A stretch of 38,608 nt of DNA. It comes from CAYWNA01 sp964459305 (GTDB lineage Bacteria; Planctomycetota; Planctomycetia; Pirellulales; Pirellulaceae). The position numbers were made by a program, and so were the translations under genes. Within the stretch, counting starts at the first letter, position 1. Every line of letters begins with the position of its first letter. Shown piece by piece: positions 24,787 through 33,688 of this stretch. The stretch is from NCBI GenBank assembly GCA_964459305.1, contig CAYWNA010000112.1:1-38608 (forward strand), written 5' to 3'. Under the pieces are notes generated by a model. The model saw nothing but the letters and a program-made list of their open reading frames with translations, did no database searches and was not told the DNA's origin.

Positions 24787-27700
24787 ATGGAAGTCTTAGA
24801 GCGAATTTGGGAATTTCTCGGGATGTTTTTCGGCGGTCTGCTGAAGGGCTTCGAGCGCGCCGTGACGGGCGTGTTCGGATCGTCGAACACTCGGTACATC
24901 AAACGATTGCACTCCAGAGTGGGTGCCATAAACGACCTGGAACCCAAGTACCAGGCCATGTCTGACGCCGAGTTGAGGGAGCAAACGGACAAGTTCCGCG
25001 AGCGGTTGCGCGCGGGAGAGACGGTAGGCGATTTGCTGATCGAAGCCTTCGCCGTATGCCGTGAAGGCGGCCGGCGATTTCTGAACATGCGCCACTATGA
25101 CGTCCAACTGATCGGCGGCATGGTCTTGCACCGTGGCTCCATCGCGGAAATGGTCACCGGCGAAGGCAAGACGCTAGTAGCCACGCTAGCCGCGTATCTC
25201 AATGCGTTGGAAGGAAAAGGCGTCCACGTCGTTACCGTGAACGACTACTTGGCCCGCCGCGACATGGAATGGATGGGACCGCTGTATATCGGATTGGGCT
25301 TGACAGTCGGTACCATTCAAAGCGATATGGCGGTGTTGGACCGTCAGAAAGCGTATGCTTGCGACATCACCTACGGGACGAACAACGAATTCGGATTCGA
25401 TTACCTGCGCGATAACATGCGGCCGGCAGCGCGAGGCGACGACTGCTTTCCCAAGGACCTGCAACAATCGCAAGGTCGATTACACTACGCCATCGTCGAC
25501 GAAGTCGACAATATCTTGATCGACGAAGCTCGGACGCCACTGATCATTTCCGGCCCCGCCTACAGCGATGTGCGCCGGTACGCCGACGCGGACCGCATCG
25601 CGAGGCAACTGAAGAAGGAAGCCCACTTCGTCGTCAACGAAAAGGACCACAGCGCCCACCTGACCGACGGCGGCGTCCGTGAAGCCGAGCGATTGGCCGG
25701 CGTCGAGAGCTTCTACACGGCTGGCAACATGGACTGGCCGCACTTGATCGACAATTCGCTCAAGGCGCATTACTTGTACCAACGAGATGTTCGTTACGTT
25801 ATCAAGGAAGGCCGCATCGTCATCGTGGACGAATTCACCGGCCGGTTGATGGAGGGCCGCCAATGGAGCGACGGGCTGCACCAGGCGGTTGAAGCCAAAG
25901 AAGGCGTCAAGATCAAGGAAGAGACGCAAACGTTGGCAACGATCACGCTTCAGAACTACTTCAAGCTGTACGACAAGATCAGCGGCATGACCGGTACGGC
26001 CATGACCGAGGCCAACGAGTTTTGGAAGATCTACGAACTGGAGGTCGTAGCGATCCCCACCAACCGGCCACTCCGGCGTCTCGAACACCCCGACGTGATC
26101 TACCGCACGGAGCGAGAGAAGTACATGGCGGCGGCCGATGAAGTCGAACGCATCAACCGCTGGGACGGGCTGGTCATGGAAGATGGGAACGAGCGGTGGG
26201 GGACTATCGTGAAGGAACACGAAGACTCCTTTGAGTTCGAGCCCCAGGAAAGCAGGAAGAAGGAGAACATTCCGCTTGCCAACATCGGGGAAGTCATACG
26301 CAAAGGTCGCCCGATGCTGATCGGTACGGTGTCGATCGAGAAAAGCGAACGGCTGTCCGATTTGCTGGAAAAACGTGGCGTCAAGCACCAGGTGCTGAAC
26401 GCCAAGCATCACAAGCGTGAAGCGGAAATCGTCGCGCAGGCCGGTCGGCTGGGCGCGGTCACTATCGCCACGAACATGGCCGGTCGTGGTACGGATATTG
26501 TCCTGGGCGGCAACCCCGAGACGATGGCTTGGGCGCGGCTTCAAGACAAGTACGAAACTCGCTTGGACGTGCCACGCGATGAATGGGAAACGCTGATCGC
26601 CGAAATCGACAACGAAGAGGGGATGTCGGAGCAAGGCGAGCACGTCAAGTCGATCGGCGGTCTGCACATCATTGGCACGGAACGCCATGAAGCACGGCGC
26701 ATCGATCTACAGCTTCGTGGGCGAAGTGGCCGTCAAGGTGATCCTGGAAGCAGCCGGTTCTTCCTGTGCTTGGAAGACGATTTGATGCGCATCTTCGCCG
26801 GCGAGTGGGTGAAGAAGATTCTGGAAACGCTCGGCATGAAAGAAAGCGAGGCCATCGAAAGCCGCATGGTCACACGCCGGATCGAGGCGGCGCAGAAGAA
26901 AGTGGAAGAGCGCCACTTCGAGGGCCGTAAACACCTGCTGGAATACGACGAGGTGATGGACGAGCAGCGCAAACGCGTTTACGGCTATCGTCAGCGGATT
27001 CTGGACGGAGTCAATTGCCGTGACCTAATCATTGAGGCCATCGGCGATCAGGTGGAGCAACACCTGGGCACCTACCTGGAGCGATATTATGGCGTGGGAA
27101 CATTTACCGAGTGGGCCGGCAAGCGGCTGGCGACCACCCTGGAGGCCCGCGACTTCCGCGGCTTGGATTTCCGGCAGGCGCAGAACTACGCGAAAGACGA
27201 AGCCGAACGATTCGCCGAAACGCAGGTAGTGGATTCGATCGAGGAGAATCTGCCTGACGTGGACGAAGAAGAAGGAGGAAGTGCCGCCGAGTGGAACTGG
27301 CAGGCTCTGGCGAAACTCGCCAACTCTCGCTGGGGGCTGAACCTCCGGGACCGGGAACTGAAGAAAGTTGGCCGCGACGACGTTGCCGAGTTGATTATCG
27401 AACGGGCCCGCGAGGCAATCGCCCGCGTGGACCTTTCCGACGGCGCGGTGTTCCTGGAAGAAGACTTCGGACTGCGCAGTGCGATTCTCTGGGTCCGCAG
27501 TAAATTCGGCATCGAGCTGGACTTTGATGACGTCCGCGAACTGGAGCCGGAGGAGTTCAGGGAATTGGTCTGCCAAAGGGCCGAAGTGGCCTATGACGAC
27601 AAGGAGGCCGAATACCCGGTTATGGCCAGTCTGTACCGGTTTTCGTCCGGCGCAGGGCATTCGCGACTGGACCGTGAATCGTTGGCTGCCTGGGCGTGCG

Positions 27701-28491
27701 AACGGTTTCAGACGGATTTGAGCATCGAAGATTTCAAACACAAGCAGCGCGACGACATCCGCGCCATATTGATGGATAACAGCCGTGCCTGTCAGCAGCG
27801 AGCGCAAGAAATGCTGGGGCGAGTCAAAGAGAAGGTCGACGACCTTTTCGGTCCGGATTCGGAGGGGCAGACGGCGGGAATCGCCGCAGGCGGCGACCGC
27901 GCCCTTTCGTCGCTCGCCGATTGGATGAAAGAAACGCTCAACAGCGACGTCTCGGTCGAAGATATGGAGAGACTGGTACGTGACGAGGTGGAACAGAAAC
28001 TGACAGAGGCCGTCGAGAATCGCTACCGGCCGGAGATGCGTCGCATGGAGCGATCGCTTCTGCTGCAGATCGTTGATGCGGCATGGAAAGATCACTTGTT
28101 GGCGATGGACCACCTTCGCAGTTCGGTCGGTCTGGCTGGCTATGCGCAGATGGATCCAAAGGTCGAATACAAACGCGAGGGCATGAAGCTGTTCGACGGC
28201 GTGTGGCAATCGATCTACGAACGCGTCACCGATTTGATTTTCCGCATGGAGCAGTTGGACGAAGGTTTCGTCGGAGGTACGTGGGTGGAAACGTCGGCCT
28301 CGCACGCCCAAGCCCAAAGCGCCAGCGAAATCGCCGAACAGCAACAGGCTGCGATCGATGCCAGCAAGGGCGATGGTGCCGTGGAGACGATTCGCCGTCG
28401 CGGACCGAAGGTCGGCCGCAACGATCCTTGCCCTTGCGGCAGCGGTAAGAAACATAAGAACTGCTGTCTGAGAAAGATGGGAGCGACGTAG
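24787..28491 (+). CDS. secA: preprotein translocase ATPase SecA, enlarged
   Basis: SecA is the ATPase that drives unfolded preproteins through SecYEG. Visible elements are Walker A TGEGKT (124-129), YGTNNEFGFDYLRDNM, VDEVDNILIDEARTPLI (DEAD-like), MTGTAMTEA, GTVSIEKSE, TNMAGRGTDIVLGG, LRGRSGRQGDPG and the C-terminal SEC-C zinc motif CPCGSGKKHKNCC (1215-1227). At 1234 residues it is about 330 longer than the E. coli protein. One insertion lies in NBD2 (about 453-498). The main one falls between the helical scaffold and the wing region (about 770-1020) and contains three related units of about 40 residues at 838-877, 896-935 and 963-1002. No strong ribosome-binding site precedes the ATG. waaA starts 7 bases after the stop. 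Confidence 0.96.
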   Translation: MEVLERIWEFLGMFFGGLLKGFERAVTGVFGSSNTRYIKRLHSRVGAINDLEPKYQAMSDAELREQTDKFRERLRAGETVGDLLIEAFAVCREGGRRFLNMRHYDVQLIGGMVLHRGSIAEMVTGEGKTLVATLAAYLNALEGKGVHVVTVNDYLARRDMEWMGPLYIGLGLTVGTIQSDMAVLDRQKAYACDITYGTNNEFGFDYLRDNMRPAARGDDCFPKDLQQSQGRLHYAIVDEVDNILIDEARTPLIISGPAYSDVRRYADADRIARQLKKEAHFVVNEKDHSAHLTDGGVREAERLAGVESFYTAGNMDWPHLIDNSLKAHYLYQRDVRYVIKEGRIVIVDEFTGRLMEGRQWSDGLHQAVEAKEGVKIKEETQTLATITLQNYFKLYDKISGMTGTAMTEANEFWKIYELEVVAIPTNRPLRRLEHPDVIYRTEREKYMAAADEVERINRWDGLVMEDGNERWGTIVKEHEDSFEFEPQESRKKENIPLANIGEVIRKGRPMLIGTVSIEKSERLSDLLEKRGVKHQVLNAKHHKREAEIVAQAGRLGAVTIATNMAGRGTDIVLGGNPETMAWARLQDKYETRLDVPRDEWETLIAEIDNEEGMSEQGEHVKSIGGLHIIGTERHEARRIDLQLRGRSGRQGDPGSSRFFLCLEDDLMRIFAGEWVKKILETLGMKESEAIESRMVTRRIEAAQKKVEERHFEGRKHLLEYDEVMDEQRKRVYGYRQRILDGVNCRDLIIEAIGDQVEQHLGTYLERYYGVGTFTEWAGKRLATTLEARDFRGLDFRQAQNYAKDEAERFAETQVVDSIEENLPDVDEEEGGSAAEWNWQALAKLANSRWGLNLRDRELKKVGRDDVAELIIERAREAIARVDLSDGAVFLEEDFGLRSAILWVRSKFGIELDFDDVRELEPEEFRELVCQRAEVAYDDKEAEYPVMASLYRFSSGAGHSRLDRESLAAWACERFQTDLSIEDFKHKQRDDIRAILMDNSRACQQRAQEMLGRVKEKVDDLFGPDSEGQTAGIAAGGDRALSSLADWMKETLNSDVSVEDMERLVRDEVEQKLTEAVENRYRPEMRRMERSLLLQIVDAAWKDHLLAMDHLRSSVGLAGYAQMDPKVEYKREGMKLFDGVWQSIYERVTDLIFRMEQLDEGFVGGTWVETSASHAQAQSASEIAEQQQAAIDASKGDGAVETIRRRGPKVGRNDPCPCGSGKKHKNCCLRKMGAT

Positions 28492-28498
28492 AGTCTTT

Positions 28499-29791
28499 AT
28501 GTCGTATTTGCTGAACCTCATCTATCTCGTACTGATCGTCGTCTTTTCGCCATGGCTGATCTACTCGGCCATCCGCAAAGGCAAGTACCGGGAAGGCTTC
28601 GGCGCGAAACTGCTGGGCCGCGTCCCGTTGCGAGAGGGCGACGCAAGGTGCATCTGGCTGCACGCGGTAAGCGTGGGCGAAGTTAATGTTCTGGCGCCCC
28701 TGTTGATGCGTCTGGAAGGGCAATACCCGCAGTGCGACTTTGTGATCTCGACAACGACAAAAACCGGCTATGCTCTCGCCAAGAAAAAATACTCGCCTCG
28801 AATCGTCTTCTACTGCCCGTTGGATTTCAGTTGGGCCGTGGGCCGGGCAATGCGCCGAATTCGCCCGGACCTGCTGCTCCTCGCGGAACTAGAACTGTGG
28901 CCGAATCTGATCCGTGCGGCGCGAAGGCACGACTCCAAGGTGGCTGTGATCAACGGCCGGCTCAGCGATCAGAGCGCTAGGGGCTACCGAAGGATTCGAC
29001 CGTTGGCGGCGTCCGTGCTGAGATCGATTGATCTGATCGCCGCACAGAACCAGGGGTACGCCGATCGCTTCCATGAACTTGGGGCCCAGCCCGATGCTGT
29101 CCAAGTGACCGGCTCGATCAAGTTCGATGGAGCGCAAACCGATCGCAAGAATCCCAAAACAAGACAGTTGGCCGCCTTGGCGGGAATCAAGGACGACGAC
29201 GTGGTCTTCCTTGCCGGCAGTACGCAAGAGCCGGAAGAAGCGTTGGCCTTAGGAACCTATCGCGAGCTGTCGTCCGAGTATCCACGACTGCGGCTGATCA
29301 TCACGCCCCGGCATCCGGAACGGTTTGCCGAGGTAGCGAAACTGATCGGCGATTCCGGCGTCCGGTGGCAGCAGCGAAGCGACCTAGAGACCGGTGGATT
29401 GGATCCTGATGCGCGGGTGCTCTTGGTCGATGCCATCGGCGAGTTGGGTGCCTGGTGGGGAACAGCCCACATCGCTTACGTTGGGGGCAGCATGGGCAAG
29501 CGAGGCGGCCAGAACATGATCGAACCAGCCGCGTATGGCGCCGCCGTCTCGTTCGGCCCGAACACCCGCAATTTCCGGGATATTGTCGCCATGATGCTGG
29601 ATCGCGAGGCCGCCGCAGTTGTCAACGACGGCAGGCAGCTTACAGGCTTCGTTCGTCGTTGTTTGGAAGAGCCCGATTTCGGGAGAGAACTGGGGCGACG
29701 CGCCAGCGAACTGGTGTGCGAGCAGCTTGGCGCCGCGGAACAGACGTGCCGGTTAATTGGATCGTTGTTGGCAGACCGTATGGAGACCTAG
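28499..29791 (+). CDS. waaA: 3-deoxy-D-manno-octulosonic acid (Kdo) transferase
   Basis: WaaA/KdtA transfers Kdo from CMP-Kdo to lipid A precursor at the cytoplasmic face of the inner membrane. The 430-residue protein has an N-terminal membrane anchor (about 4-25) and a GT-B fold. Family motifs include WLHAVSVGEVNV with the probable catalytic Glu, LLAELELWPNLI, NGRLSDQSARGY, GSIKFD, ITPRHPERF and YVGGSMGKRGGQNMIEPAAYG. Whether it adds one or more Kdo residues cannot be told from sequence. Its presence argues for a lipopolysaccharide-type outer membrane. Starts 7 bases after secA and is probably translated from the same message. Confidence 0.95.
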   Translation: MSYLLNLIYLVLIVVFSPWLIYSAIRKGKYREGFGAKLLGRVPLREGDARCIWLHAVSVGEVNVLAPLLMRLEGQYPQCDFVISTTTKTGYALAKKKYSPRIVFYCPLDFSWAVGRAMRRIRPDLLLLAELELWPNLIRAARRHDSKVAVINGRLSDQSARGYRRIRPLAASVLRSIDLIAAQNQGYADRFHELGAQPDAVQVTGSIKFDGAQTDRKNPKTRQLAALAGIKDDDVVFLAGSTQEPEEALALGTYRELSSEYPRLRLIITPRHPERFAEVAKLIGDSGVRWQQRSDLETGGLDPDARVLLVDAIGELGAWWGTAHIAYVGGSMGKRGGQNMIEPAAYGAAVSFGPNTRNFRDIVAMMLDREAAAVVNDGRQLTGFVRRCLEEPDFGRELGRRASELVCEQLGAAEQTCRLIGSLLADRMET

Positions 29792-30056
29792 GTCAATGAC
29801 CGAGGGAAGGCTCAGCGTCGGATCGGTCAAGAAATTGACGTCGCGTTTGTCGCCGTCCTCTCCGAGGTCGGTGGGGGAAGGCACCGAGTTCGGAGAACAC
29901 GGCGACTATCTGGAACGATCCTCAGTGTCTCGCTTCGTTGTCCAGATGCGCCCTCGACGATATGCCCCCCTGTCGGTTAGACTACTGTGTTCGGAGTAAC
30001 CCTTTTGCAAATGGCACTGACCGCGTTGCCGGTCTTTGTAATCAGGAACCGCTTTC

Positions 30057-30821
30057 GTGAGACGCAAATTCATCGCTGGAAACTGGAAAATGAATAAGAA
30101 CCGAGCCGACGCGGTGGCGTTGGTTCGTGGATTGATCGACGGTATGGGGGACGCTGGCGACGTGGATGTCGCCGTTTGTCCGCCTAATGTTTACCTGGAC
30201 GCCGTTGCCTCGGCCCTAGAGGGATCGTCCATCGGGCTGGGAGCCCAAAACATGTACCACGAGGCGAAGGGGGCGTTCACAGGCGAAGTCAGCTCCGGGA
30301 TGTTAGTCGATGTGGGGTGCAAGTATGTGATCCTGGGGCATAGCGAACGACGCCACATTATGGGGGAGAGCAACGAAGATGTCTGCCGCAAGGTCCACGT
30401 CGCACTGGCGGCCGACTTGACGCCCATCGTTTGTGTGGGCGAGACGCTTGAAGAACGAGAAGCGGGCAAGACACGTGATATCGTGGCCGAGCAGTTCTAC
30501 GGATCGCTAGCAGGTGTGGCCAACGATCAGGCTCTGCGGATCGTCATCGCATATGAGCCTGTCTGGGCCATCGGAACGGGAGTCAACGCGACGCCCGAGC
30601 AGGCGGAAGAGGTCCATGCTGCTCTTCGTGGTGTACTGGAGTCGCGATACAATGCCGACGTAGCCTCGCAGGTCCGTATTCAGTACGGTGGCAGCGTCAA
30701 GCCGGACAATGCCGCTGAACTGCTGTCGCAAAACAATATTGACGGGGCGCTGGTGGGAGGCGCGTCGTTGAAACCCGAGCTGTTCCTGCCCATCATTGCC
30801 GCCGCAAAGGCGTCGCAGTGA
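30057..30821 (+). CDS. tpiA: triosephosphate isomerase
   Basis: This enzyme interconverts dihydroxyacetone phosphate and glyceraldehyde-3-phosphate in glycolysis and gluconeogenesis. The 254-residue barrel begins RRKFIAGNWKMNKN with the catalytic Asn-Lys pair. The catalytic His is in LGHSERR and the general base Glu is in AYEPVWAIGTG, where the mobile loop follows. Phosphate-binding GGSVKPDN and GALVGGASL complete the site. The start is the GTG at 30057 with AGGAA about 10 bases before it. The preceding 265 bases (29792-30056) between waaA and tpiA hold no gene or clear terminator. secG begins 43 bases after the stop. Confidence 0.97.
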   Translation: MRRKFIAGNWKMNKNRADAVALVRGLIDGMGDAGDVDVAVCPPNVYLDAVASALEGSSIGLGAQNMYHEAKGAFTGEVSSGMLVDVGCKYVILGHSERRHIMGESNEDVCRKVHVALAADLTPIVCVGETLEEREAGKTRDIVAEQFYGSLAGVANDQALRIVIAYEPVWAIGTGVNATPEQAEEVHAALRGVLESRYNADVASQVRIQYGGSVKPDNAAELLSQNNIDGALVGGASLKPELFLPIIAAAKASQ

Positions 30822-30864
30822 AAGCCTAGTCACGAAGACAACCTACTGGGGAGTTGCTAGTCCC

Positions 30865-31338
30865 ATGACATTCGTACTGCTTGCCGCAAACGTCTTGAAT
30901 TACGTGTTCGGAATTTTGATGTTCCTGAGCGCCCTGTTTCTGATCTTGCTGGTGCTGGTCCAGCGGGGGCGTGGCGGCGGGTTGACGGGCGCGCTCGGCG
31001 GGATGGGAGGCCAGAGTGCATTCGGTGCCAAAGCCGGCGACGTGTTCACACGCGTCACGATGGTCACGGCAGCCGTCTGGATCGGACTTTCCATACTAGC
31101 GATCTTGATGCTCGGATCGGACGACGATTGGGGAGCCTCGTCCAACGTGAGAACTGAAATCTCCGCGCCGGACACTTCCGGCGAGGATGACAAAGACTCC
31201 GGTGATTCTTCGGAAACAACTGGCGACGAGGACGCTGCCAGTGGTGGTGTCGGCGCGCTGGACGCCAGCGAGACTAGTACACCCGCGTCGAGTGAAACTG
31301 CGGAGCCGGAGGAATCGTCAGGTAGTGACGATGGCTGA
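30865..31338 (+). CDS. secG: protein-export membrane protein SecG with a long acidic tail
   Basis: SecG is the small accessory subunit of the SecYEG channel. The core is typical: a first membrane helix (about 5-30), the cytoplasmic loop QRGRGGGLTGALGGMGGQSAFG, then a second helix (about 55-77). The ATG at 30865 follows GGGGAG by 12 bases. The remaining 75 residues or so are Asp, Glu, Ser and Thr rich (for example TSGEDDKDSGDSSETTGDED), which doubles the usual length. The tail faces the periplasm if topology is standard (N-terminus out would place both ends out). It follows tpiA, a neighbourhood common in bacteria. Confidence 0.92.
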   Translation: MTFVLLAANVLNYVFGILMFLSALFLILLVLVQRGRGGGLTGALGGMGGQSAFGAKAGDVFTRVTMVTAAVWIGLSILAILMLGSDDDWGASSNVRTEISAPDTSGEDDKDSGDSSETTGDEDAASGGVGALDASETSTPASSETAEPEESSGSDDG

Positions 31339-31411
31339 GCGTGATTTGCGAGACGATTCTGTGTCGTTGCGGTCCTCTGGTATTTCTTGATCCGACGGGA
31401 GTATTGTTGCC

Positions 31412-32296
31412 TTGCTTCTGAGTATGACCGGTCATGGCGAAGCGCAACATCAGCAAGATGGCGTAGCCGTTGCGGTCGAAGTGCGCACGGTCAACAACCG
31501 CTATCTCAAGATATCGTTTCGAACCGGTGAAGGTTACGGCTCGCTGGAACCTCAGATCGAGACGATTGTGCGTCGACACGTGCGGCGCGGATCGGTCCAG
31601 GTGAATGTGCGCATCGATCGCGAACCTTCACCGGAGGATTTCCGGCTGAACGAAGTCGTTCTGACCGGTTACCGTCAGCAGTTGGAGGCGTTCTGCAGCA
31701 ACGCGGGGTTCTCGGATTCGATCCGGTTGGATTCGTTGCTGATGCTGCCCGGCGTCATCGACGATTCGAATCGGCGTCACTCGAACGCCGAAGCCGATTG
31801 GTCGCTTGTCGAGCAAGCGCTCATCGCGGCGCTAGAGAATCTGTCACGGATGCGCGCCGAAGAAGGCGTGGCTATGGCGGCCGATTTTCGTGCCAACTGC
31901 GAGGCGATCTCCAATGACCTGGCCGAGATTGAAAGCCGGACGCCGCTTGTCGTAGACGCATACCGCCGGCGGTTGACCGAACGGCTGAACCGATTGCTGG
32001 AAGAGTACGAAATCAGCGTCGAAGCGGCCGACGTGGTGCGCGAAATTGGCATTTTCGCCGACCGCAGCGACATCTCGGAAGAAACCGTGCGGTTGCGAAG
32101 CCATCTGAAGCAGTTTGATTCGATTTCGAACGCCCAAGAAAGCAACGGCCGCAAACTGGAATTCCTGATTCAGGAGATGCTGCGCGAAACGAACACGATC
32201 GGCTCCAAGGCGAATGATGCCGACATTGCACTGCACGTGGTCGAAATCAAGGCGACCATCGAACGTATGCGGGAAATGATTCAGAATGTGGAATGA
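31412..32296 (+). CDS. yicC: YicC family endoribonuclease-like protein
   Basis: A 294-residue YicC/YloC protein. The N-terminal YicC domain begins LLSMTGHGEAQ and the C-terminal DUF1732 domain contains EISVEAADVVREIGIFADRSD and ends GRKLEFLIQEMLRETNTIGSKANDADI. Characterised relatives are implicated in RNA turnover. The start appears to be the TTG at 31412, as family proteins begin (M/L)-x-SMTG and no ATG or GTG lies suitably upstream; GGGAG is about 11 bases before it. The gene precedes gmk with a 4-base ATGA overlap, the usual neighbourhood in many phyla. Confidence 0.94.
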   Translation: MLLSMTGHGEAQHQQDGVAVAVEVRTVNNRYLKISFRTGEGYGSLEPQIETIVRRHVRRGSVQVNVRIDREPSPEDFRLNEVVLTGYRQQLEAFCSNAGFSDSIRLDSLLMLPGVIDDSNRRHSNAEADWSLVEQALIAALENLSRMRAEEGVAMAADFRANCEAISNDLAEIESRTPLVVDAYRRRLTERLNRLLEEYEISVEAADVVREIGIFADRSDISEETVRLRSHLKQFDSISNAQESNGRKLEFLIQEMLRETNTIGSKANDADIALHVVEIKATIERMREMIQNVE

Positions 32297-32877
32297 TGGC
32301 CGAGCCAGAGTCGGGCAAACTTGTAGTCATTTCCGGGCCTTCAGGCGCGGGTAAATCGACGGTGGTGCGGCAATTGCTGGATGAGTGCCCGTTGCCCCTC
32401 GAACTGAGTGTGTCGGCAACGACGCGAGCCCCACGGGCGGGTGAACGGCATGGCGTGGACTATTTCTTCCTATCCAAGGAGGAGTTTGCTCGTCAGCGCG
32501 AAGCCGGCGATTTCCTTGAATGGAAAGAGGTTTTTGGCCGCGGAGACTTCTACGGAACGCTGCGCAGTGAAGCGACCTCTGGTCTTTCCGCGGAAAAATG
32601 GGTAGTTTTAGAGATCGACGTCGAGGGGGCTCTATCCGTACTTCAGCAGCATTCAGATGCAATCACGATCTTCTTGCACTCCGGCTCGATGGCGGAACTT
32701 GAGCGGCGGTTGCGCCAGCGGAACACGGAGACGGAGCAGTCAATCGAGCGACGGTTGGAGGTCGCTCGACGCGAAATGACGCTCATGGATCGTTATCGGT
32801 ATGAAGTGATCAACGACCGCGTGGACCGCGCGGTGCAGGAAATCTGCGATATTCTCATGACACATGTGGGAGACTGA
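32293..32877 (+). CDS. gmk: guanylate kinase
   Basis: Guanylate kinase phosphorylates GMP to GDP. The 194-residue protein has P-loop GPSGAGKST at the N-terminus, GMP-binding residues in SVSATTRAPRAGERHGVDYFFLS and FYGT, and the lid region with ERRLRQRNTE. Length and motifs are standard. It overlaps yicC by 4 bases and is followed after 5 bases by rpoZ, so it is translationally linked to both. Confidence 0.97.
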   Translation: MMAEPESGKLVVISGPSGAGKSTVVRQLLDECPLPLELSVSATTRAPRAGERHGVDYFFLSKEEFARQREAGDFLEWKEVFGRGDFYGTLRSEATSGLSAEKWVVLEIDVEGALSVLQQHSDAITIFLHSGSMAELERRLRQRNTETEQSIERRLEVARREMTLMDRYRYEVINDRVDRAVQEICDILMTHVGD

Positions 32878-32882
32878 CGCGT

Positions 32883-33146
32883 ATGCTCGAAGAACTGAAA
32901 GAAGAGAGAATCGTCAACAAGGTCGGCGGACGATTCAAACTTTCGACCCTCATCCAAAAACGACTGGTGCAGTTGAACCAGGGCAGTCGGCCTTTGGTCG
33001 AAGCGAATACTGCCGACAGGATGAGAATTGTGTTGCAGGAAATCATCCAAGACAAAATCTACCTCGACACGTCAAACGAGGTGAGAATCACCGGGGACAT
33101 GCCGGACGGAGGCGAGGAGCCGGAACTGGATTTTGAGCAATTATGA
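32883..33146 (+). CDS. rpoZ: DNA-directed RNA polymerase omega subunit
   Basis: An 87-residue omega subunit that helps assemble RNA polymerase by binding beta-prime. The family core reads VGGRFKLSTLIQKRLVQLNQG, followed by a divergent helix that normally holds the conserved ExxxGK segment, and an acidic C-terminus (GGEEPELDFEQL). The C-terminal half is less conserved than in proteobacteria, but location between gmk and coaC makes the identity firm. The stop overlaps the coaC start by 4 bases. Confidence 0.88.
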   Translation: MLEELKEERIVNKVGGRFKLSTLIQKRLVQLNQGSRPLVEANTADRMRIVLQEIIQDKIYLDTSNEVRITGDMPDGGEEPELDFEQL

Positions 33147-33688
33147 ATGGCCGGGAGTTAGTTATCGGGGTAACTGGCGGCATCGCGGCGTACAAGACAG
33201 CGGCGCTGGTGAGTCGGTTGGTGCAGGCCGGTGCAGGGGTCTCGGTTGTGATGACTGAATCGGCGACCCGTCTTGTTGCCCCCGCCACCTTCTCTGCCCT
33301 TACCGGCCGCGCGGTCCGCACCAACGTTTTCGACGCGCCGGACCAGCCGCATGGGGCGCACATCGGCCTCGCCGAAAAAGCAGAATTAATGTGCGTGGCG
33401 CCGGCGACGGCGAATTTCCTGGCCAAGGCTGCACACGGCATTGCGGACGATTTGCTCAGCACTTTGCACCTGGCGTTTCCCGGCCCGATTCTCGTCGCCC
33501 CCGCGATGAACACTGTCATGTGGAACAAGCCAGCCGTCCAGCGCAACCTTCAACGGCTGCGTGAGGATGGGGTGCACTTCATCGGTCCGGAGGAAGGCTG
33601 GCTCAGTTGCCGCACGAAAGGAGTCGGGCGCATGAGTGAGCCGGACACGATCTTCGACGCGATTCAACAGACCCTGACGACAGAATAA
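33143..33688 (+). CDS. coaC: phosphopantothenoylcysteine decarboxylase
   Basis: A 181-residue flavoprotein that decarboxylates 4'-phosphopantothenoylcysteine to 4'-phosphopantetheine in coenzyme A synthesis. Motifs are GVTGGIAAYK (FMN binding), the catalytic His in HGAHIGLAE, the PAMNTVMW substrate-recognition motif, and the Cys in LSCRTKGVGRM on the flap. In most bacteria this is the first half of the fused CoaBC (Dfp) protein; here it ends and coaB begins on the next reading frame, with a one-base overlap (TAATG). Confidence 0.94.
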   Translation: MNGRELVIGVTGGIAAYKTAALVSRLVQAGAGVSVVMTESATRLVAPATFSALTGRAVRTNVFDAPDQPHGAHIGLAEKAELMCVAPATANFLAKAAHGIADDLLSTLHLAFPGPILVAPAMNTVMWNKPAVQRNLQRLREDGVHFIGPEEGWLSCRTKGVGRMSEPDTIFDAIQQTLTTE

